Shown here piece after piece: positions 41,001 through 49,298 of a stretch of DNA of 64,000 nucleotides (position 1 is its first letter; every line of letters begins with the position of its first letter). A model generated the notes under the pieces. The model saw only the letters and a program-made list of their open reading frames with translations. It did not search any database and was not told where the DNA came from. This DNA is from Streptomyces sp. B3I8 (GTDB lineage Bacteria; Actinomycetota; Actinomycetes; Streptomycetales; Streptomycetaceae), in NCBI RefSeq assembly GCF_030816915.1, contig NZ_JAUSYN010000002.1, positions 5,035,501-5,099,500 on the forward strand. Direction: 5' to 3'. A program made the position numbers and the translations under genes.

Positions 41001-42232
41001 TCCTGCTGCGACTCGTTGCGCAGCTCACGCGCCTTCTGCTCCATCTCGCTCAGCAGTGTCGTCTCGATCTTCGACATCAGCAGGAGCTTGTCGGAGTCGT
41101 CGTCGACCCAGTCCTTGTACGAGCGCTTGGACTGCGTGCGCATGCCGTCGGGGTTGCGCAGGACGCGGGTCGCGTAGTTGTCCGAGGCCTTGATCGTGGC
41201 GTTGCCGTCGGAGATCGGCGCCAGGAGGTCCGTCGCGCTGCCGCTGTAGATGTCCGAGAAGCTCTTCATCTCGGAGTTCTCGCCCTCCAGCGCCGACTGG
41301 CCGTACTGCCGGTCGCTGTCCGAGAGCTTGCCGAACCTGTCGTTCGTGGTGGGCAGCGAGGCCGCGATGACCGCGCGCTGCTCGGAGGCGTACTCCTTGG
41401 CGGTGGAGAAGGCCGTCAGCGCGCGGGTGCGCTGGATCATCTCCGGGTTGCTGGTCGCCTGCGCCATGTTCTGCGAGAGGTCGAGCAGCTGCGTGATCAG
41501 CCGGTGGTAGGCCTCGACCGTCTGGGCGGCGTTCTTGTTGTCCTGGTAGGCGTCGTTGCGGATCGAGTTGAGGTTGCCGAGCTCGCCCACGAGGCCGACG
41601 ACGGACTCGCGTACACCCGACAGTCCGCCGTCGTTGGACGCGTCGTTGACCGCCTGCGTGGCGTCGACGAAGCTGACGCGCGCCTGGTCGGTCCGGTCCC
41701 GTGCGCCCTTGACCGTGAAGTCGTTCGCCTTGGCGCCGTTGGCCAGCGGGCCGGCCGACTGGTCGCGCTCGTTCTGCAGCGCGGCGGCGAGCTCGGTGGC
41801 CTGCTGGGTCATGTCCGTCAGCAGCTTCATGTTGTCGAGCTGCTGGATCTGGTCCATGGAGTCGCTGATGCGCAGGGCGCCCAGCGAGGTCGCCGCGACC
41901 ACGGGGAGCGCGAGCAGCGAGACCAGACGAGTGGAGATGCGCCAGTTGCGCAGGGCTATTCGCGGACCGGGGCCGCTCGGACCGTCCGCCTTGGGCTTGA
42001 CCGGTGGCAGCGTGGCGTCGGGGGACGCGCCGGGGCGCCCAGCGGCCGCGGCGGAACCGCCCGTCCGGCCCTGGGTGGAGTTCCCGCCCGGACGACCGGA
42101 GGAGTCGGGCCCGGCCGTGGGCGCCGGGTTCTGGGCGCGCTGGGGGGAGGAACTGCCGGCATTGGGGCCAGTCCCGCCGTGCGGCTCCGGCTCCGCCGAA
42201 GCACTGCCATCCCTCTTGAAACGTCCCTGCAC
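38084..42232 (-). CDS. cvnA: Conservon 2 sensor-kinase-like membrane protein CvnA
   Basis: A 1382-residue kinase-like protein. About 95 disordered residues precede the first membrane helix (about 100-120, LVSLLALPVVAATSLG). A four-helix NIT-type sensor (QQLDNMKLLTDMTQQATELAAAL onward) follows, then a second helix (about 410-435), HAMP, and HATPase_c (HLLAELLENATSFSSP near 630, EIHDTGIGLSPEDL). The C-terminal 650 residues are low-complexity Gly/Gln/Pro/Asn, including several GQDNGQYAPQ-type repeats and two AQDPSSTGQF units. The start is GTG 42232 by analogy with conservon 1 (AGAGGTTG upstream). It has no clear HisKA histidine. It heads the second cvnABCD operon. Confidence 0.9.
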   Translation of the reverse strand: MQGRFKRDGSASAEPEPHGGTGPNAGSSSPQRAQNPAPTAGPDSSGRPGGNSTQGRTGGSAAAAGRPGASPDATLPPVKPKADGPSGPGPRIALRNWRISTRLVSLLALPVVAATSLGALRISDSMDQIQQLDNMKLLTDMTQQATELAAALQNERDQSAGPLANGAKANDFTVKGARDRTDQARVSFVDATQAVNDASNDGGLSGVRESVVGLVGELGNLNSIRNDAYQDNKNAAQTVEAYHRLITQLLDLSQNMAQATSNPEMIQRTRALTAFSTAKEYASEQRAVIAASLPTTNDRFGKLSDSDRQYGQSALEGENSEMKSFSDIYSGSATDLLAPISDGNATIKASDNYATRVLRNPDGMRTQSKRSYKDWVDDDSDKLLLMSKIETTLLSEMEQKARELRNESQQEAILSGALILLVLGVSLVGAFIVARSMIRSLRRLQETATKVAQDRLPELVQQLSESDPQDVDTSVESVGVHSRDEIGQVAAAFDHVHREAVRLAAEQALLRGNVNAMFTNLSRRSQGLIQRQLSLISELESREADPDQLSSLFKLDHLATRMRRNGENLLVLAGEEPGRRWTRPVPLVDVLRAAASEVEQYERIELAAVPTTEVAGRVVNDLVHLLAELLENATSFSSPQTKVKVTGHALPDGRVLIEIHDTGIGLSPEDLAAINERLASPPTVDVSVSRRMGLFVVGRLSQRHGIRIQLRPSDSGGTTALVMLPVDVAQGGKKPQGKPGQGGPTGGPAAAAAAAGAAAARRQNGGPQNGGPQGGDSAGGGLLGGAPQRGQVGAGQGPRVALPGAGQGGRPGGPGGARGQQGGGAPSLFEQNAFEPGSSGAPQGRPAPAGAGGGYGQGAPGAPQGMQAAQAFQDSGTPRRDGADARPAAEASGQSGQAPQERRPKGSGGRRRPLLPGRGGPRAELPGGNPQPRTPSWGDENAQPTPRPSLDAPRGHEEPDALSSTSRMPRIDDRQGPGSTAEIPQVGAPSYDGFDDRLNSRLDDRATNVTNQNTGGDYSAPGGEFPRRDTGGRQDTGAYVRPDVFGAPQQNAPHHNAPQHNGLQHNGSQQDGYPYNAAQPGAPRPDRAGGPASYPGQDNGQYAPQRGQDTGQYAPQRHGQDNGQYAAPHQAHDTGQFPAAGQGQNRGQGRDNGQYAPQGYAAQDPSSTGQFPAQGYAAQDPSSTGQFERPQVNGGAADFGAPRPPAPQRPVHREPEALPPASGPGDGRTPLYDNLETNWFHGAGRADEPQQQVPAPAPRSAAARTPAPAHTPQPAPERRPAEAAWRSSPNDDLVRQAERVRQPASGGVTTSGLPRRVPRANLVPGTAQQQQHQTGPQVSRAPDDVRGRLTNLRRGIAQGRQAGPPGSGQTGSFPSPTHQQER

Positions 42233-42835
42233 TAGCGTCGCAACCTCTGGACCAGGCGCCCCTCCGCGTGAACGGCGGGACGGTGTCGGCGTCGTAGGGG
42301 GCGCCCTGAAATACGCCCCCCATGGTGGTCGTGAGTGACCGGCGCTGGTTCCCCCTATCTCGCCGCCACCCCGGCGCTGGTGCGCCCCCTGTGCGCCGGC
42401 TCGATCCTGCGGCGGTCCGTGAGATTCCAGCACAGTGCAGGATCTCCAACAAGGCCCATGGGTAAGCCCGTCATCACGGTGACGCGACGTGAGGGGTGAA
42501 TCACCGGGCGTAGAGAGGGCGTGCGTACATAACGGACGTACCCCTACGAGCCGTTGACCCGCGCACGGTGTCCCAGTCGCCATGATCAGGAGCGGAATGG
42601 CCAGATAGCCAGTTATGTCCCTTTCGTTACCGGAAGATAAGGGTCCGATTCGACCTTTTTATGGGTGGGTAAGTGAGCAAACTCACATGGGGATCAGGGC
42701 GTCTTCACGACTTCCCCCGGGAATTGGATGTTTAGCCTGACGCTTTACAGAGATGGCGAATCCGACAACCCGCCCGGAGCGGCCCCCTCAGTGGAGCGCC
42801 GCGGGGCGCTCTCACCGACGAGGTTCAGTACAACC
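42233..42835. other. Intergenic region upstream of conservon 2
   Basis: About 600 bp with no gene that I can support, including a locally AT-richer stretch (42580-42730) likely to hold divergent promoters. A short palindrome GTGAGCAAACTCAC lies at 42673-42686. Confidence 0.4.
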
Positions 42836-43024
42836 GTGAAGACGACGATGATGTTCCACAACATTGCCAACCCGCGCCGCACCACGCTGGCCCACCTGGC
42901 GGACGCCGAGGAACTGCAGCCCACCGAGCAGCCGGAACACACCGTCGACCTCCCCACCCAGACCGCCAACCCCCGCCGCACGGTACTGATGGAGATCCCC
43001 GTCCAGGCGTCGGCTGCGGAGTAG
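42836..43024 (+). CDS. Small protein with two NPRRT repeats, unknown function
   Basis: A 62-residue peptide (GTG 42836; ATG 42848 and 42851 are alternatives). It has a near-duplicate motif, IANPRRTTLAHL near the N-terminus and TANPRRTVLMEI near the C-terminus, separated by an acidic linker rich in Glu/Gln/Pro. There are no cysteines, signal peptide or membrane helix. Charge pattern and duplication suggest a binding peptide or a precursor-like molecule, but no family was recognised. It stands alone between conservon 2 and an FAH-family gene; an upstream in-frame ATG at 42728 gives a less plausible extension. Confidence 0.5.
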   Translation: MKTTMMFHNIANPRRTTLAHLADAEELQPTEQPEHTVDLPTQTANPRRTVLMEIPVQASAAE

Positions 43025-43292
43025 CCCACTTGAGGGGCGCGGGGAACCGCGCGGCGCACCCCCACCGGCGGTCAGCCGGCTACGCACCCCCCTCGGGGCA
43101 GGGGCGGAGCCCTGAAGGGACGGGAAGGGCAAGGGCGGGGGGGCGAAAATAAGGGCGGCGGGGGCGAAAACCATCCCGGGCGAACCCCCACCCCCGCACG
43201 TTAGCCTGGTCACCGGACCCGCCGGCCCGCCCGCCACGGGCGGCCCACCCGGCACAGACGATCAGGCAACAGGTAAGGGGCGCGAGCATCCC

Positions 43293-44078
43293 GTGCGCAT
43301 CGCCAGGTTCTCCATCGACGGCAACGTCGCCTTCGGGGCGGTCGAAGGCGACCGCCCCGACGAGCTCGTCCTCGACATCATCAAGGGCATCCCCTTCGCG
43401 GACTTCGAGCTCTCCGGCACCAAGGTCCCGCTGAACAAGGTGCGGCTGCTCCCCCCGGTGCTCCCCAGCAAGGTCGTGGCCTTCGGCCGCAACTACGCCG
43501 AGCACGCCCGCGAACTCGGCAACGACGTCCCGGACGCCCCGTTCGCCTTCTTCAAGCCCTCCACCTCGGTGATCGGCCACGGCGACGAGATCGCCTACCC
43601 CTCCTTCTCCGAGGACCTGCACCACGAGGCCGAGCTGGCCGTCGTCATCGGCCGCATGTGCCGCGAGGTCCCGCGCGACCGCGTCAAGGACGTCATCCTC
43701 GGCTACACCTGCGCCAACGACCTCACCGCCCGCGACGTCCAGCGCCGCGAGAAGCAGTGGGCCAGGGCCAAGGGCTTCGACACCGCCTGCCCGCTCGGCC
43801 CCTGGGTGGAGACGGACATGGACCTCGCCACCGCGAACGACGCGACCGTCCAGCTCACGGTCAACGGCGAACAACGCCAGCTCGGCCGCACCAGCGAGAT
43901 GATCCACCCCATCGAGGACCTGATCGTCAACATCTCCGAGGCCATGACGCTGCTCCCCGGCGACGTCGTCCTCACCGGCACCCCGGCAGGGGTCGGCCCC
44001 CTCCACGTCGGCGACGAGGTCGCCGTCACCATCGAAGGCATCGGCACTCTCACCAACAAGGTTGTCAAGCGTGGCTAG
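43293..44078 (+). CDS. Fumarylacetoacetate hydrolase family protein
   Basis: A 261-residue protein of the FAH superfamily (2-hydroxyhepta-2,4-diene-1,7-dioate isomerase / acylpyruvase-like). The metal site is formed by the glutamates in [12 protein letters not shown] and the aspartate in [14 protein letters not shown]; the C-terminus shows [21 protein letters not shown]. An N-terminal about 50-residue extension ([10 protein letters not shown]) is typical. Start at GTG 43293, about 12 bases after GTAAGGGG. It overlaps the start of gltX by 8 bp, so the two are co-translated; the metabolic link is unclear. Confidence 0.9.
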   Translation: MRIARFSIDGNVAFGAVEGDRPDELVLDIIKGIPFADFELSGTKVPLNKVRLLPPVLPSKVVAFGRNYAEHARELGNDVPDAPFAFFKPSTSVIGHGDEIAYPSFSEDLHHEAELAVVIGRMCREVPRDRVKDVILGYTCANDLTARDVQRREKQWARAKGFDTACPLGPWVETDMDLATANDATVQLTVNGEQRQLGRTSEMIHPIEDLIVNISEAMTLLPGDVVLTGTPAGVGPLHVGDEVAVTIEGIGTLTNKVVKRG

Positions 44079-45558
44079 CGCACCCGTCCCCTCAGCAGTC
44101 CGTGTCCGTTTCTGCCCCTCGCCCACCGGTAACCCCCACGTGGGCCTGGTCCGCACGGCCCTGTTCAACTGGGCGTTCGCCCGGCACACCGGCGGTACAT
44201 CGGTCTTCCGTATCGAGGACACCGACGCGGCCCGCGACTCGGAGGAGTCCTACCAGCAGCTCCTCGACGCCATGAGCTGGCTCGGCTTCGACTGGGACGA
44301 GGGCCCCGAGACGGGCGGCCCGCACGCGCCGTACCGCCAGTCGCAGCGCATGGACCTCTACAAGGAGGTCGCCCGGAAGCTGCTCGACGCGGGCCACGCG
44401 TACCACTGCTACTGCACCACCTCCGAACTGGAGGAGCGACGCGAGGCCGCCCGCGCCGCCGGCCGCCCCTCCGGCTACGACGGCCACTGCCGCGACCTGA
44501 GCGACGCCCGGGTCGAGGAGTACAAGGCGCAGGGCCGCGAGCCGATCGTCCGCTTCCGCATGCCCGACGAGGCCATCACCTTCGACGACCTGGTCCGCGG
44601 CGAGATCACGTACCTCCCGGAGAACGTCCCGGACTACGGCATCGTCCGCGCCAACGGCGCCCCGCTCTACACCCTCGTCAACCCGGTCGACGACGCGGCG
44701 ATGGAGATCACCCACGTCCTGCGCGGCGAGGACCTGCTCTCCTCCACCCCCCGCCAGATCGCCCTCTACCGGGCCCTGATCGAGCTGGGCGTCGCCAAGC
44801 GGGTCCCGCACTTCGGCCACCTCCCCTACGTCATGGGCGAGGGCAACAAGAAGCTCTCCAAGCGCGACCCGCAGGCCTCCCTGAACCTCTACCGGGAGCG
44901 CGGCTTCCTCCCCGAGGGCCTGCTCAACTACCTCTCCCTGCTGGGCTGGTCCCTCTCCGCCGACCGGGACATCTTCTCGGTCGAGGAGATGGTCGCCGCG
45001 TTCGACATCTCCGACGTCAACCCGAACCCGGCCCGCTTCGACCTGAAGAAGGCCGAGGCGATCAACGCCGACCACATCCGCCTGCTCGACGTGAAGGACT
45101 TCACCGAGCGCTGCGCCCCCTGGCTGAAGGCCCCCTTCGCGCCCTGGGCCACGGAGGACTTCGACGAGTCCAAGTGGCAGGCGATCGCCCCGCACGCCCA
45201 GACCCGTCTGAAGGTCCTCTCCGAGATCACGGACAACGTCGACTTCCTGTTCCTGGCCGAGCCGGTCTTCGACGAGGCGTCGTGGACGAAGGCGATGAAG
45301 GAAGGCAGCGACGCCCTCCTCCGCACGGCCCGCGAGAACCTGGACGCGGCCGACTGGACGTCCCCCGACTCCCTGAAGGAAGCCGTCCTCGCCGCCGGCG
45401 AGGCCCACGGCCTCAAACTCGGCAAGGCCCAGGCCCCCGTCCGCGTGGCCGTCACCGGCCGCACGGTGGGACTTCCCCTCTTCGAGTCCCTGGAGGTCCT
45501 GGGCAAGGAGAAGACCCTGGCCCGTATCGACGCGGCCCTGACCCGCCTGACGGCGTAA
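44071..45558 (+). CDS. gltX: Glutamyl-tRNA synthetase
   Basis: A 495-residue class I synthetase charging tRNA-Glu (and, in organisms lacking GlnRS, tRNA-Gln for later amidation). It shows the HIGH-type signature [21 protein letters not shown] with the Glu-binding arginine, [14 protein letters not shown] and the KMSKS-type KLSKRDPQ loop. The anticodon-binding helical domain runs from about 330. GTG 44071 was chosen because AAGG lies 9 bases upstream; TTG 44062 is possible. It overlaps the FAH gene end. tRNA-Glu and tRNA-Gln genes lie 6 kb downstream. Confidence 0.96.
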   Translation: MASAPVPSAVRVRFCPSPTGNPHVGLVRTALFNWAFARHTGGTSVFRIEDTDAARDSEESYQQLLDAMSWLGFDWDEGPETGGPHAPYRQSQRMDLYKEVARKLLDAGHAYHCYCTTSELEERREAARAAGRPSGYDGHCRDLSDARVEEYKAQGREPIVRFRMPDEAITFDDLVRGEITYLPENVPDYGIVRANGAPLYTLVNPVDDAAMEITHVLRGEDLLSSTPRQIALYRALIELGVAKRVPHFGHLPYVMGEGNKKLSKRDPQASLNLYRERGFLPEGLLNYLSLLGWSLSADRDIFSVEEMVAAFDISDVNPNPARFDLKKAEAINADHIRLLDVKDFTERCAPWLKAPFAPWATEDFDESKWQAIAPHAQTRLKVLSEITDNVDFLFLAEPVFDEASWTKAMKEGSDALLRTARENLDAADWTSPDSLKEAVLAAGEAHGLKLGKAQAPVRVAVTGRTVGLPLFESLEVLGKEKTLARIDAALTRLTA

Positions 45559-45576
45559 CCACCGCGACGCACGGAA

Positions 45577-45613
45577 GGGGGCGGCACCCGACGAACCTCC
45601 GGGTACCGCCCCC
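45577..45613 (+). terminator. Terminator after gltX
   Basis: A 14-bp stem with one mismatch (GGGGGCGGCACCCG / CGGGTACCGCCCCC), 9-base loop, beginning 18 bases past the stop. Confidence 0.7.
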
Positions 45614-45618
45614 GCTGC

Positions 45619-45990
45619 TCAGCCGATCCGGTGCCGCCACCGCAGCGACGGATCGCCCTCGGTCCAGTACGTGCGCGCCTCGGCGGTGATGCGGAGCCGC
45701 ACGACGGTGATCTCGGGACTTCCCGCGTCCTGCCAGGCGACGAGTGACCGCTCGATGTCGTCCCACAGAGCCACGGGGCCGCCCTGCCGGACGGGCCGGC
45801 GGTCGTCGCCGCTGCTGCGGCGAACGCGGCGAAGGACTCGCGCTCCGGGTCGAAGACGTACGACAGCCGGGTGCCGTCGCCGCCGCCCTCGCCGACGGTG
45901 ACCTTCGCGAGGCCGGTGCGCAGGACCGTGCCCCACCGAGGGTGGGGCAGGACGGCCCCGCCGGGCCTGGTCCGCTGCGGCCCGTGAGGC
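45619..45990 (-). pseudogene. Frameshifted remnant, possibly methyltransferase C-terminus
   Basis: Two minus-strand reading frames look like one broken protein end. Upstream is GLAKVTVGEGGGDGTRLSYVF followed by DPERESFAAFAAAA; downstream, in another frame, is VALWDDIERSLVAWQDAGSP, then ITAEARTYW and RWRHRIG with stop at 45619. The LWDDxERxLxxW(x)DAGxP...T(x)EAxTYW pattern resembles the C-terminus of actinobacterial methyltransferases of the isoaspartate type (tentative). A frameshift near 45800 and absence of an N-terminal catalytic domain make it non-functional. Confidence 0.5.
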
Positions 45991-46011
45991 CGTGCCGGCC
46001 GCACGGGGCGC

Positions 46012-46881
46012 TCAGAGGACTCCCGCGCGGGCGCGGAGCTGTTCGGCCAGCCGCTCGAGTTCGGCCGCCGTGGCGGGCGAAAGGTCGTCGAGTCCGCTGT
46101 GCACGGCCGTCGGACTCTTCAGGAAGCGTCGGAGCACGGCCACGAGGAGCCCCTGCGGCAGAGCCCGCAGCACGGTGAACGCGCGTGGTACCGGCGGCGT
46201 CTCCAGTGCGGCGAGGTTCTGTCGCATGAGGTGGAGCATGCCGCGTACCGCGTCCGGGGCGCCGGCCAGCGCCACCGGGCCACCCGCCGCGTATGCTGCT
46301 CGACCGAGCGGGACCGTGAACGCGGCGTGTGTCCTGAGCCAGGCATCCATCCGCGGCTCGGCCTTGGCGTTGATCCCCGCGGTACGGAACGTCTCCACGA
46401 TCCGTTCCAGTCGCGGGGTGGTGCGCCCGTCGGGTTCCCCGATCGGTATCGCGACCCGGCGGGTGAGGAAGTCGGCCTTGCGGTGGCGGACCACGTCGCC
46501 GTCCGTCGTGCCGCCGGTCGAGGGGAAGCCGAGCAGCACCCGCTCGTGGCCGATCGCCGCACCCAACGGCTCCGGGCCGGCTGCCCAGTTGAGCAGGAAC
46601 AGCACATCACCTCGGACACCGGCGAGTGATTTCAGCACGGCATCCACCTGGTGGGCGCGGACGAAGACGGTGATCAGGTCGTACTCGCCGTCCGGCTGTC
46701 GGGTCACCGGTACCGGCACCTGCCTGACAGGGCCGTCCTCCTCGGCAAGCCGCACGCCATGCCGGCGCAGGGCGGTCAGGCGTTCGCCCCGGGCGAGGAG
46801 CGAGACGTCGTGGCCCGCCTCGTGCATCTGGACGGCGAACAGGCTGCCGCACACCCCGGCGCCGTAGACGAGCAGCTTCAC
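46012..46881 (-). CDS. Ketopantoate reductase family oxidoreductase
   Basis: A 289-residue NADP-dependent dehydrogenase of the PanE/ApbA family. The N-terminal Rossmann motif is KLLVYGAGVCGSLFAVQMHEAGHDV. The C-terminal helical domain starts near 170 (WLRTHAAFTVPLGRAAYAAGG). The start is GTG 46881, 5 bases after AAGGAGG; ATG 46896 and 46926 are less likely. Since it is divergent from a TetR regulator and far from pantothenate genes, it is more likely a reductase for a xenobiotic or secondary metabolite than true PanE. Confidence 0.85.
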   Translation of the reverse strand: MKLLVYGAGVCGSLFAVQMHEAGHDVSLLARGERLTALRRHGVRLAEEDGPVRQVPVPVTRQPDGEYDLITVFVRAHQVDAVLKSLAGVRGDVLFLLNWAAGPEPLGAAIGHERVLLGFPSTGGTTDGDVVRHRKADFLTRRVAIPIGEPDGRTTPRLERIVETFRTAGINAKAEPRMDAWLRTHAAFTVPLGRAAYAAGGPVALAGAPDAVRGMLHLMRQNLAALETPPVPRAFTVLRALPQGLLVAVLRRFLKSPTAVHSGLDDLSPATAAELERLAEQLRARAGVL

Positions 46882-46893
46882 GCCAGCCTCCTT

Positions 46894-46935
46894 CATACGT
46901 TCGATTGATTCATACGTTCGTTTCATTCAAACATA
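46894..46935. promoter_or_regulatory. Putative TetR operator between reductase and regulator genes
   Basis: CATACGTTCG occurs twice (46894-46903, 46911-46920) with a 17-bp period. It overlaps a palindromic GTTTCATTCAAAC and a CATATG half-site. It sits in the 69-bp divergent gap, the usual place for TetR autoregulation. Confidence 0.5.
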
Positions 46936-46950
46936 TGTAGAGTCCTTGGT

Positions 46951-47580
46951 GTGGCGACCCCAGACACCCGCAGTCAGATCCTCGACGCGGCTGAGCACCT
47001 CTTCGCCGAGCACGGATACCGCGGCACCTCGATCCGCGCGATCACCACACTCGCCGGAGCGAACCTGGCCGCCGTCGGCTACCACTTCGGCTCGAAGGCG
47101 GAACTGATGGCGGCAGTCGTCCGCCGTGTGGTCGAGCCCATCGTCGCCGCCCAGTGCGCCGGGCTCGACGCACTGCTCGCCCGCACCCCCGACCCGCCGG
47201 TCGGTGATCTGGTGGAGGCGTTCGCGGGGCCGCTGTTCGACGGGATGCCGGCCGGCGACGAGGGTGGCGCCCGGAGGTCCCGGCTGATCGTGACGATCCT
47301 CAGCGATCCGGCCGAGGAGGCACGCAGTTGGACCGGCACGGCCGAGGACTCGGTCCGCGAGCGCTACTTCACGGCCTTCGCACGCGCATTGCCCGGCCTT
47401 TCCACGGAGGAGCTGTCGTTCCGGATGCGGGGGATCTTCGCCGTGACAGCCGTCGACCGCCTCCAGGTCCATCAGCGGCCCACCCCCGGCTGCGAGGTCC
47501 CGGTGACGGGCGAGGCGGCCCGGCGATGGGCGATCGCGTTCCTGACGGCAGCGATGAGTGCGCCACCGGTCCGGCCCTGA
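46951..47580 (+). CDS. TetR/AcrR family repressor
   Basis: A 209-residue regulator. The N-terminal HTH is SQILDAAEHLFAEHGYRGTSIRAITTLAGANLAAVGYHFGSK, a CerR/AcrR-like pattern with the recognition helix LAAVGYHF. The remaining helical ligand domain shows the TetR_C DUF1956-like region. Start at GTG 46951, without a strong ribosome site (possibly leaderless; a TATGTAG box lies 11-17 bases upstream). It is divergent from the ketopantoate-reductase-like gene, which it probably represses. Confidence 0.88.
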   Translation: MATPDTRSQILDAAEHLFAEHGYRGTSIRAITTLAGANLAAVGYHFGSKAELMAAVVRRVVEPIVAAQCAGLDALLARTPDPPVGDLVEAFAGPLFDGMPAGDEGGARRSRLIVTILSDPAEEARSWTGTAEDSVRERYFTAFARALPGLSTEELSFRMRGIFAVTAVDRLQVHQRPTPGCEVPVTGEAARRWAIAFLTAAMSAPPVRP

Positions 47581-47705
47581 CGATCTCCCGGCCAACGCCT
47601 CCGGGCCCTCCTGGCAGCGCGTCTGTGGCCGCCCCCGAAGGGACGGCCACATGGTTCGCGCGTTGCGGCTCCGGCGGCCGAGGGCGGTGGGCGTCCGGAC
47701 GCCGG

Positions 47706-47957
47706 TCATGGTGCCGAACGCCTCCGCTGCAGCAACCAGGTGGCCGCTGTCACTGTCCCCGTCACCGACAGGCCCACCATCAGCGACTTCCTGAGCTCCT
47801 CCACCCTGCTGCCGTCGTCCGCGACGACCACCGACAGCGCCGTCATGACGACCGTGATCACCAGCCCGATGGCAAGGTTCTTCCTCACTCGCGAGGTGAG
47901 CAACCGCTCCTCCTTCTCGATGGGTGTGGCGCCGCGCCGTCGTCGGCGCGGCGCCAC
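47706..47957 (-). CDS. Small two-helix membrane protein, hypothetical
   Basis: An 83-residue frame with a basic N-terminus (APRRRRRG) and two hydrophobic segments, NLAIGLVITVVMTALSVVVA (about 27-46) and SLMVGLSVTGTVTAATWLL (about 58-76), with charged DDGSRVEELRK between. Start GTG 47957 has no good Shine-Dalgarno. The amphipathic distribution supports a real membrane peptide; function unknown. Confidence 0.45.
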   Translation of the reverse strand: MAPRRRRRGATPIEKEERLLTSRVRKNLAIGLVITVVMTALSVVVADDGSRVEELRKSLMVGLSVTGTVTAATWLLQRRRSAP

Positions 47958-48021
47958 ACGGGGAGTGTCATCCGTCGAGTGAGGCGTCGGGCCCGCGGAC
48001 CGGGGCTGACACCGCTCGGGG

Positions 48022-49206
48022 TCAGGACAGCCGGCTCGTGGCGGATGGTGAGGCGCCCACGGCGGGCAGGGAGGGCGGCTCGTAGTCGTACAGGTATCCC
48101 TGCGCCCGTTCGAAGAGCGGGAGGAGTACGCGCATCTTCACCGCGTTGATCTGTCGCTTCACGGCGCCGGGCCGCTTGCTCTCGCGGGCGTTGTGCCCGT
48201 GCTTGAGCAGTTTGTCGATGCGCGGGCGGCGTGTCTCGTCGTAGGCCTTGAGCGCCGCCGGGACGGTCGGGGCGCTGCTCAGCGCCACCGCGAGTTCCAG
48301 TGCGTCCTCGATGCACATCGAGGCGCCGTGTCCGACGCCGACGGGGTGGGCGGCGTCGCCGACCAGGACCATCCGCCCGCTGTGCCATTTCTCGATCGGG
48401 TCGCAGACGTTCAGGTGGCCGGACGCGACTATCGATGTCGTGGCTCCTAGGAGGGCCCTCGGCCCCGCCTCCGGAAACAGCTCGGTGACGCGCCGCAGCC
48501 ATTCCTCGTCGTCGACGCCTCGCAGATCGGGCTTGACCGGATCCCCGATCTGGGCCGTCCACCACTGCGTCTGTTCGTCGATGCTGGTGTACACGAAGGC
48601 ACCGTTGCGCGTGAAGGTGAGGTCCCAGACACCGGGCTCGACACCCGTCATGGTGGAGATTCCGGCGACCCCGTAGAGCCCCGCGTACTCCGCGCGCGGC
48701 GCGGACGAGTCGATCAGCCCGCGCACGGTCGACCAGATGCCGTCGGCGCCGACGAGCAGCTCCGCGGTCTCGCGCCTGCCGGAGGCGAATTCGGCCACCA
48801 CGCCGTTCGCCGACTCCGTCGCGCCCACCAGGCGTTCGCCGGTGACGATCTGCGCGCCCGCGTCCAGCGCCGCGCGCCGCAGGAGCCCCACGAGCCGTCC
48901 GCGCGGGAGCGCGACGCTGCGCATCGAGTCGGCGCCGCGCCGAAGGCGTGGCACGTCGCCCAAGAGGTGGCCGCCCCCCGTGTGGAACCGCATCCGGTCG
49001 ATGGGGTGTCCGGCTGCCTGCACGGCGTCCAGGCAGCCCAGCTTCTCCAGCGCGCGCAGGCCGTTGACCGCCAGGCTGAAGTGGGCGCCGACCTCCTCGA
49101 CCGGAACCTCGTACGCCTCGTAGACGGTCACCTCGTGCCCGATCTGCCGCAGTGCGAGGGCGATGGCGGGTCCGGCCACCCCGCCACCGATCACGATCGT
49201 CCGCAT
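48022..49206 (-). CDS. FAD-dependent aromatic monooxygenase
   Basis: A 394-residue group A flavoprotein monooxygenase. Dinucleotide motif TIVIGGGVAGPAIALAL at the N-terminus, the DG motif LLVGADGIWSTVR (about 152), and GD motif MVLVGDAAHPVGVGHGASMCIEDA (about 280-303) are all intact. Family members hydroxylate aromatic compounds or modify polyketides and tetracyclines with NAD(P)H. There is no membrane segment. ATG 49206 lies next to the palindromic operator and diverges from a TetR gene, giving a ligand-induced detoxification or tailoring module. Confidence 0.92.
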   Translation of the reverse strand: MRTIVIGGGVAGPAIALALRQIGHEVTVYEAYEVPVEEVGAHFSLAVNGLRALEKLGCLDAVQAAGHPIDRMRFHTGGGHLLGDVPRLRRGADSMRSVALPRGRLVGLLRRAALDAGAQIVTGERLVGATESANGVVAEFASGRRETAELLVGADGIWSTVRGLIDSSAPRAEYAGLYGVAGISTMTGVEPGVWDLTFTRNGAFVYTSIDEQTQWWTAQIGDPVKPDLRGVDDEEWLRRVTELFPEAGPRALLGATTSIVASGHLNVCDPIEKWHSGRMVLVGDAAHPVGVGHGASMCIEDALELAVALSSAPTVPAALKAYDETRRPRIDKLLKHGHNARESKRPGAVKRQINAVKMRVLLPLFERAQGYLYDYEPPSLPAVGASPSATSRLS

Positions 49207-49222
49207 GATGTCTCCCCGAATC

Positions 49223-49254
49223 GACTTTCACTGAATTTGGATTCGGTGAAAGTC
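49223..49254. promoter_or_regulatory. TetR operator palindrome
   Basis: GACTTTCACTGAAT / ATTCGGTGAAAGTC is a 14-bp inverted repeat with one mismatch and spacer TTGG. It lies 17 bases before the monooxygenase start and 45 before the TetR start, able to repress both. Confidence 0.75.
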
Positions 49255-49298
49255 TGTTCCGATACGCTGGCGCCTGTCAAGAGCCGATGGAGGACGAC

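Noticed and set aside
42673..42686. Short palindrome GTGAGCAAACTCAC upstream of conservon 2
   Set aside because: Five-base arms are common by chance; no matching second site was found.
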